Below, in pieces: positions 59,001 through 64,000 of a DNA stretch of 64,000 nt. Origin of the DNA: Siphonodentalium dalli (taxonomy: Eukaryota; Mollusca; Scaphopoda; Gadilida; Siphonodentaliidae); the NCBI GenBank assembly GCA_032622095.1, contig CP136064.1, positions 254,985,863-255,049,862 of the forward strand, in the 5' to 3' direction. The translations under genes and the position numbers were made by a program. The notes under the pieces were generated by a model that saw nothing but the letters and a program-made list of their open reading frames with translations, ran no database searches and had not been told where the DNA came from. How positions within the stretch are numbered: the first letter of the stretch is position 1; each line of letters begins with the position of its first letter.

Positions 59001-62000
59001 CAAGTGTTTGGAAGTGACCCCACCCCTGCCTCGAAATTGGGTGACGAGATTGGGAAATAGTCAAACCCGACCCAAAATGCGATTTTTGAGAGCCCGTAAC
59101 TCCGTTATTTTCCAATTGATTTGAAATTGTTTTGAGTATTGTGATCAGCTAGTTACATTGATTATTTGTTATAAATTTTGTCTGATTCAGAGACGAATAA
59201 CATTTTGTTTATTGGAATGAATATGGGCCCACATTCAAAGTTTGAGGGCCCAAATCTCCGCCATTTTTTAACGGATTTACAATCTGTTTTCAGTTTTATG
59301 ATCAACGTGTATGGTAGATGTTATATATCAAGTTTCATATGATTCGGAGACGAAATAAATTTTGGTACCCCGGACCACTCCTCCCCTGACCCACAACACT
59401 GAACCGACACTGGCAAAATTTGGCTCATCGCGTGCTCTCTTCAGACCGCACGCATTGGCGTATCAGATGACATCCAAAGTTTGACATATTCGGAGGAGAT
59501 GTGATCACAAGCATATGGGGCCATATTTGCATTGTTTGAAGGCCCACAACTCTGTCATTTTTCAATGGATTTTCGAAATTCTTTCAGTTTCTAGATCGGT
59601 TGGCGGTATGGATGTTATATTCCAAGTTTCATCCGATTCGGAGAAGAATAAAAAATTGGTACCCCGGACCACCCCTCCCCTGACCCACAACACTGAACCG
59701 ACACTGGCAAAAGTTGGCCCATCGCGTGCTCTCTTCAGACCGCACGCATTGGCGTATCAGATGACATCCAAAGTTCTACATCTTCGGAGGAGATGTGCGC
59801 ACAAGCACATGGGACCAAATTGCAAACTTTGAGGGCCCGTAACTCTTGCATTTCTTCTCGGATTACAAAAATCCTTTCCGGTATGGGTTTGTTTTCGTTC
59901 AGGGAATCTACATACTTAAATAGATGAATGTCTAATAATAAAAAAAATTGCGAAAATTTTGCCCCCACCCCAGTGTAAAAATATATGGCCAACCCTGTCA
60001 AATTTTCTTCTTCGGACTAAGCTGACAACGGTCAACACGACTACAAAAACCAAATACAGTTATCTGGAATGATACGGGAGGACAACAGAGTACAATAAAA
60101 TAGAGGTTTGCCAACTATGGGCGGTAACTCTTCAGGGAAAGCGCGGACACAAGTTTTTATGCCCGTGGGCAGTAGTGCATATCGAGATGTGCATACGGTC
60201 TAATTTTCGATGTTCTGCTTCTTATAATTTCCGAGATAATAAAATGACATTTTTTCAAATAAAGGGAGATAACTCATCGATGAAAGCGCGGACAAAATCG
60301 TTATGGGCCATAGGCATAGAACTCATGTACCCCAACCTACTTACCAAGTTTTAGTGTCCTACTTCTTATACTTTTCGAGTAATAGTGATTACAAAAGTGT
60401 CAAGTATAATAATAATAATAACAATGAAAAATAATCGCAAAAGGGCCATAACTCCGCCAAGAAACATTGAGCGGAAATCCGGATACCATTATATCTAGTA
60501 AACCTTCGATGCCTACATTCACTAGAGATTTCGCGTTCCTACTGCAATCAGTTTCTGAGTATTTCGAAATAAACGGAAAACGACCTCAGTAGAAAAACAA
60601 TATACTTCCTTGGTTACACCATGGAAGTATAATAATAGGGCAAATCATGAGCTCAATAAATCGCATTTAAGGGACGGAAAATATAAAGTAGGATGATTAT
60701 ATCTTTCCCTTAACATGTGTGGGTTGATCTCAAGTGTTTGGAAGTGACCCCACCCCTGCCTCGAAATTGGGTGACGAGATTGGGAAATAGTCAAACCCGA
60801 CCCAAAATGCGATTTTTGAGAGCCCGTAACTCCGTTATTTTCCAATTGATTTGAAATTGTTTTGAGTATTGTGATCAGCTAGTTACATTGATTATTTGTT
60901 ATAAATTTTGTCTGATTCAGAGACGAATAACATTTTGTTTATTGGAATGAATATGGGCCCACATTCAAAGTTTGAGGGCCCAAATCTCCGCCATTTTGTA
61001 ACGGATTTACAATCTGTTTTCAGTTTTATGATCAACGTGTATGGTAGATGTTATATATCAAGTTTCATATGATTCGGAGACGAAATAAATTTTGGTACCC
61101 CGGACCACTCCTCCCCTGACCCACAACACTGAACCGACACTGGCAAAATTTGGCTCATCGCGTGCTCTCTTCAGACCGCACGCATTGGCGTATCAGATGA
61201 CATCCAAAGTTTGACATATTCGGAGGAGATGTGATCACAAGCATATGGGGCCATATTTGAATTGTTTGAAGGCCCACAACTCTGTCATTTTTCAATGGAT
61301 TTTCGAAATTCTTTCAGTTTCTAGATCGGTTGGCGGTATGGATGTTATATTCCAAGTTTCATCCGATTCGGAGAAGAATAAAAAATTGGTACCCCGGACC
61401 ACCCCTCCCCTGACCCACAACACTGAACCGACACTGGCAAAAGTTGGCCCATCGCGTGCTCTCTTCAGACCGCACGCATTGGCGTATCAGATGACATCCA
61501 AAGTTCTACATCTTCGGAGGAGATGTGCGCACAAGCACATGGGACCAAATTGCAAACTTTGAGGGCCCGTAACTCTTGCATTTCTTCTCGGATTACAAAA
61601 ATCCTTTCCGGTATGGGTTTTTTTTCGTTCAGGGAATCTACATACTTAAATAGATGAATGTCTAATAATAAAAAAAATTGCGAAAATTTTGCCCCCACCC
61701 CAGTGTAAAAATATATGGCCAACCCTGTCAAATTTTCTTCTTCGGACTAAGCTGACAACGGTCAACACGACTACAAAAACCAAATACAGTTATCTGGAAT
61801 GATACGGGAGGACAACAGAGTACAATAAAATAGAGGTTTGCCAACTATGGGCGGTAACTCTTCAGGGAAAGCGCGGACACAAGTTTTTATGCCCGTGGGC
61901 AGTAGTGCATATCGAGATGTGCATACGGTCTAATTTTCGATGTTCTGCTTCTTATAATTTCCGAGATAATAAAATGACATTTTTTCAAATAAAGGGAGAT

Positions 62001-64000
62001 AACTCATCGATGAAAGCGCGGACAAAATCGTTATGGGCCATAGGCATAGAACTCATGTACCCCAACCTACTTACCAAGTTTTAGTGTCCTACTTCTTATA
62101 CTTTTCGAGTAATAGTGATTACAAAAGTGTCAAGTATAATAATAATAATAACAATGAAAAATAATCGCAAAAGGGCCATAACTCCGCCAAGAAACATTGA
62201 GCGGAAATCCGGATACCATTATATCTAGTAAACCTTCGATGCCTACATTCACTAGAGATTTCGCGTTCCTACTGCAATCAGTTTCTGAGTATTTCGAAAT
62301 AAACGGAAAACGACCTCAGTAGAAAAACAATATACTTCCTTGGTTACACCATGGAAGTATAATAATAGGGCAAATCATGAGCTCAATAAATCGCATTTAA
62401 GGGACGGAAAATATAAAGTAGGATGATTATATCTTTCCCTTAACATGTGTGGGTTGATCTCAAGTGTTTGGAAGTGACCCCACCCCTGCCTCGAAATTGG
62501 GTGACGAGATTGGGAAATAGTCAAACCCGACCCAAAATGCGATTTTTGAGAGCCCGTAACTCCGTTATTTTCCAATTGATTTGAAATTGTTTTGAGTATT
62601 GTGATCAGCTAGTTACATTGATTATTTGTTATAAATTTTGTCTGATTCAGAGACGAATAACATTTTGTTTATTGGAATGAATATGGGCCCACATTCAAAG
62701 TTTGAGGGCCCAAATCTCCGCCATTTTTTAACGGATTTACAATCTGTTTTCAGTTTTATGATCAACGTGTATGGTAGATGTTATATATCAAGTTTCATAT
62801 GATTCGGAGACGAAATAAATTTTGGTACCCCGGACCACTCCTCCCCTGACCCACAACACTGAACCGACACTGGCAAAATTTGGCTCATCGCGTGCTCTCT
62901 TCAGACCGCACGCTTTGGCGTATCAGATGACATCCAAAGTTTGACATATTCGGAGGAGATGTGATCACAAGCATATGGGGCCATATTTGCATTGTTTGAA
63001 GGCCCACAACTCTGTCATTTTTCAATGGATTTTCGAAATTCTTTCAGTTTCTAGATCGGTTGGCGGTATGGATGTTATATTCCAAGTTTCATCCGATTCG
63101 GAGAAGAATAAAAAATTGGTACCCCGGACCACCCCTCCCCTGACCCACAACACTGAACCGACACTGGCAAAAGTTGGCCCATCGCGTGCTCTCTTCAGAC
63201 CGCACGCATTGGCGTATCAGATGACATCCAAAGTTCTACATCTTCGGAGGAGATGTGCGCACAAGCACATGGGACCAAATTGCAAACTTTGAGGGCCCGT
63301 AACTCTTGCATTTCTTCTCGGATTACAAAAATCCTTTCCGGTATGGGTTTGTTTTCGTTCAGGGAATCTACATACTTAAATAGATGAATGTCTAATAATA
63401 AAAAAAATTGCGAAAATTTTGCCCCCACCCCAGTGTAAAAATATATGGCCAACCCTGTCAAATTTTCTTCTTCGGACTAAGCTGACAACGGTCAACACGA
63501 CTACAAAAACCAAATACAGTTATCTGGAATGATACGGGAGGACAACAGAGTACAATAAAATAGAGGTTTGCCAACTATGGGCGGTAACTCTTTAGGGAAA
63601 GCGCGGACACAAGTTTTTATGCCCGTGGGCAGTAGTGCATATCGAGATGTGCATACGGTCTAATTTTCGATGTTCTGCTTCTTATAATTTCCGAGATAAT
63701 AAAATGACATTTTTTCAAATAAAGGGAGATAACTCATCGATGAAAGCGCGGACAAAATCGTTATGGGCCATAGGCATAGAACTCATGTACCCCAACCTAC
63801 TTACCAAGTTTTAGTGTCCTACTTCTTATACTTTTCGAGTAATAGTGATTACAAAAGTGTCAAGTATAATAATAATAATAACAATGAAAAATAATCGCAA
63901 AAGGGCCATAACTCCGCCAAGAAACATTGAGCGGAAATCCGGATACCATTATATCTAGTAAACCTTCGATGCCTACATTCACTAGAGATTTCGCGTTCCT

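Larger units (their letters stand above)
39352..64000 (+). repeat. 1,730-bp satellite array, 14 complete copies plus a partial
   Basis: Units start at 39352, 41082, 42812, 44542, 46272, 48002, 49732, 51463, 53194, 54925, 56656, 58386, 60116, 61846 and 63576. The last is cut by the window end. Units 7-10 are 1,731 bp. Unit 7 has an extra C near 51006. Units 8-10 have one extra base where a TAATAATAA tract meets poly(A). Only a handful of substitutions separate copies, so identity is above 99% by eye. All copies are head to tail. Recurrent frames of 66, 105 and 88 codons are in non-coding sequence: indels in units 7-10 break two of them with no sign of compensation. Confidence 0.97.

Noticed and set aside
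39881-63461. Recurring frames of 66, 105 and 88 codons in the 1,730-bp units
   Set aside because: They repeat only because the DNA repeats. An extra base in unit 7 breaks the 105-codon frame and length changes in units 8-10 remove the 88-codon frame. No family motif or codon bias is seen.

Overview
The window is animal nuclear DNA. It is AT-rich, has no bacterial-style gene packing, and carries split coding exons with GT/AG borders, a degraded non-LTR retrotransposon, several inverted-repeat elements, and a long satellite. Short dispersed motifs headed by GGGC-ATAACTCC, and GATGGCCGCCAAAATGG-type repeats, recall repeats I associate with molluscs. A marine lophotrochozoan, probably a mollusc, is the best guess; no single-copy marker gene here proves it.

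Layout. Positions 1-12,464 hold only repeats and unassigned DNA: an RT C-terminal fragment (308-532), a 3.3-kb TIR element with a second TIR element nested in it (604-3898), a 485-bp tandem duplication (6191-7141), a minisatellite (about 7,170-7,450), a 214-bp palindrome (9153-9366) and a foldback element (10364-10737). Positions 12,465-30,681 on the minus strand hold the one clear host gene, a single-pass receptor with a C-type lectin-like domain (CTLD). Its exons, in transcript order, are two CTLD exons, a set of duplicated 72-nt stalk exons, a transmembrane exon and a long tyrosine-containing cytoplasmic exon. The splice phases agree at every junction. The exons carrying the start of the CTLD and the signal peptide were not found. 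The intron between the two CTLD exons contains a degraded 5.6-kb non-LTR retrotransposon (about 23,108-28,741). The intron before the tail exon contains a piggyBac-type MITE with an unusual double palindrome.

Positions 31,000-39,350 are a patchwork of inverted and tandem repeats: a 1.7-kb TIR element, a degenerate GATGGCCGCC repeat series, a 130-bp tandem repeat and a 346-bp tandem repeat. From 39,352 to the end there is an almost uniform head-to-tail satellite with a 1,730-bp unit: 14 complete copies and one partial. Only a few bases differ between copies. The variant pattern records unequal exchange, and each monomer is itself built from shorter repeats headed by a GGGCCCxTAACTCC motif.

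The two most interesting systems are the lectin receptor, whose stalk has grown and decayed by exon duplication and whose tail carries ITIM/ITSM-like motifs, and the 1,730-bp satellite, whose building blocks resemble dispersed repeats elsewhere in the window.
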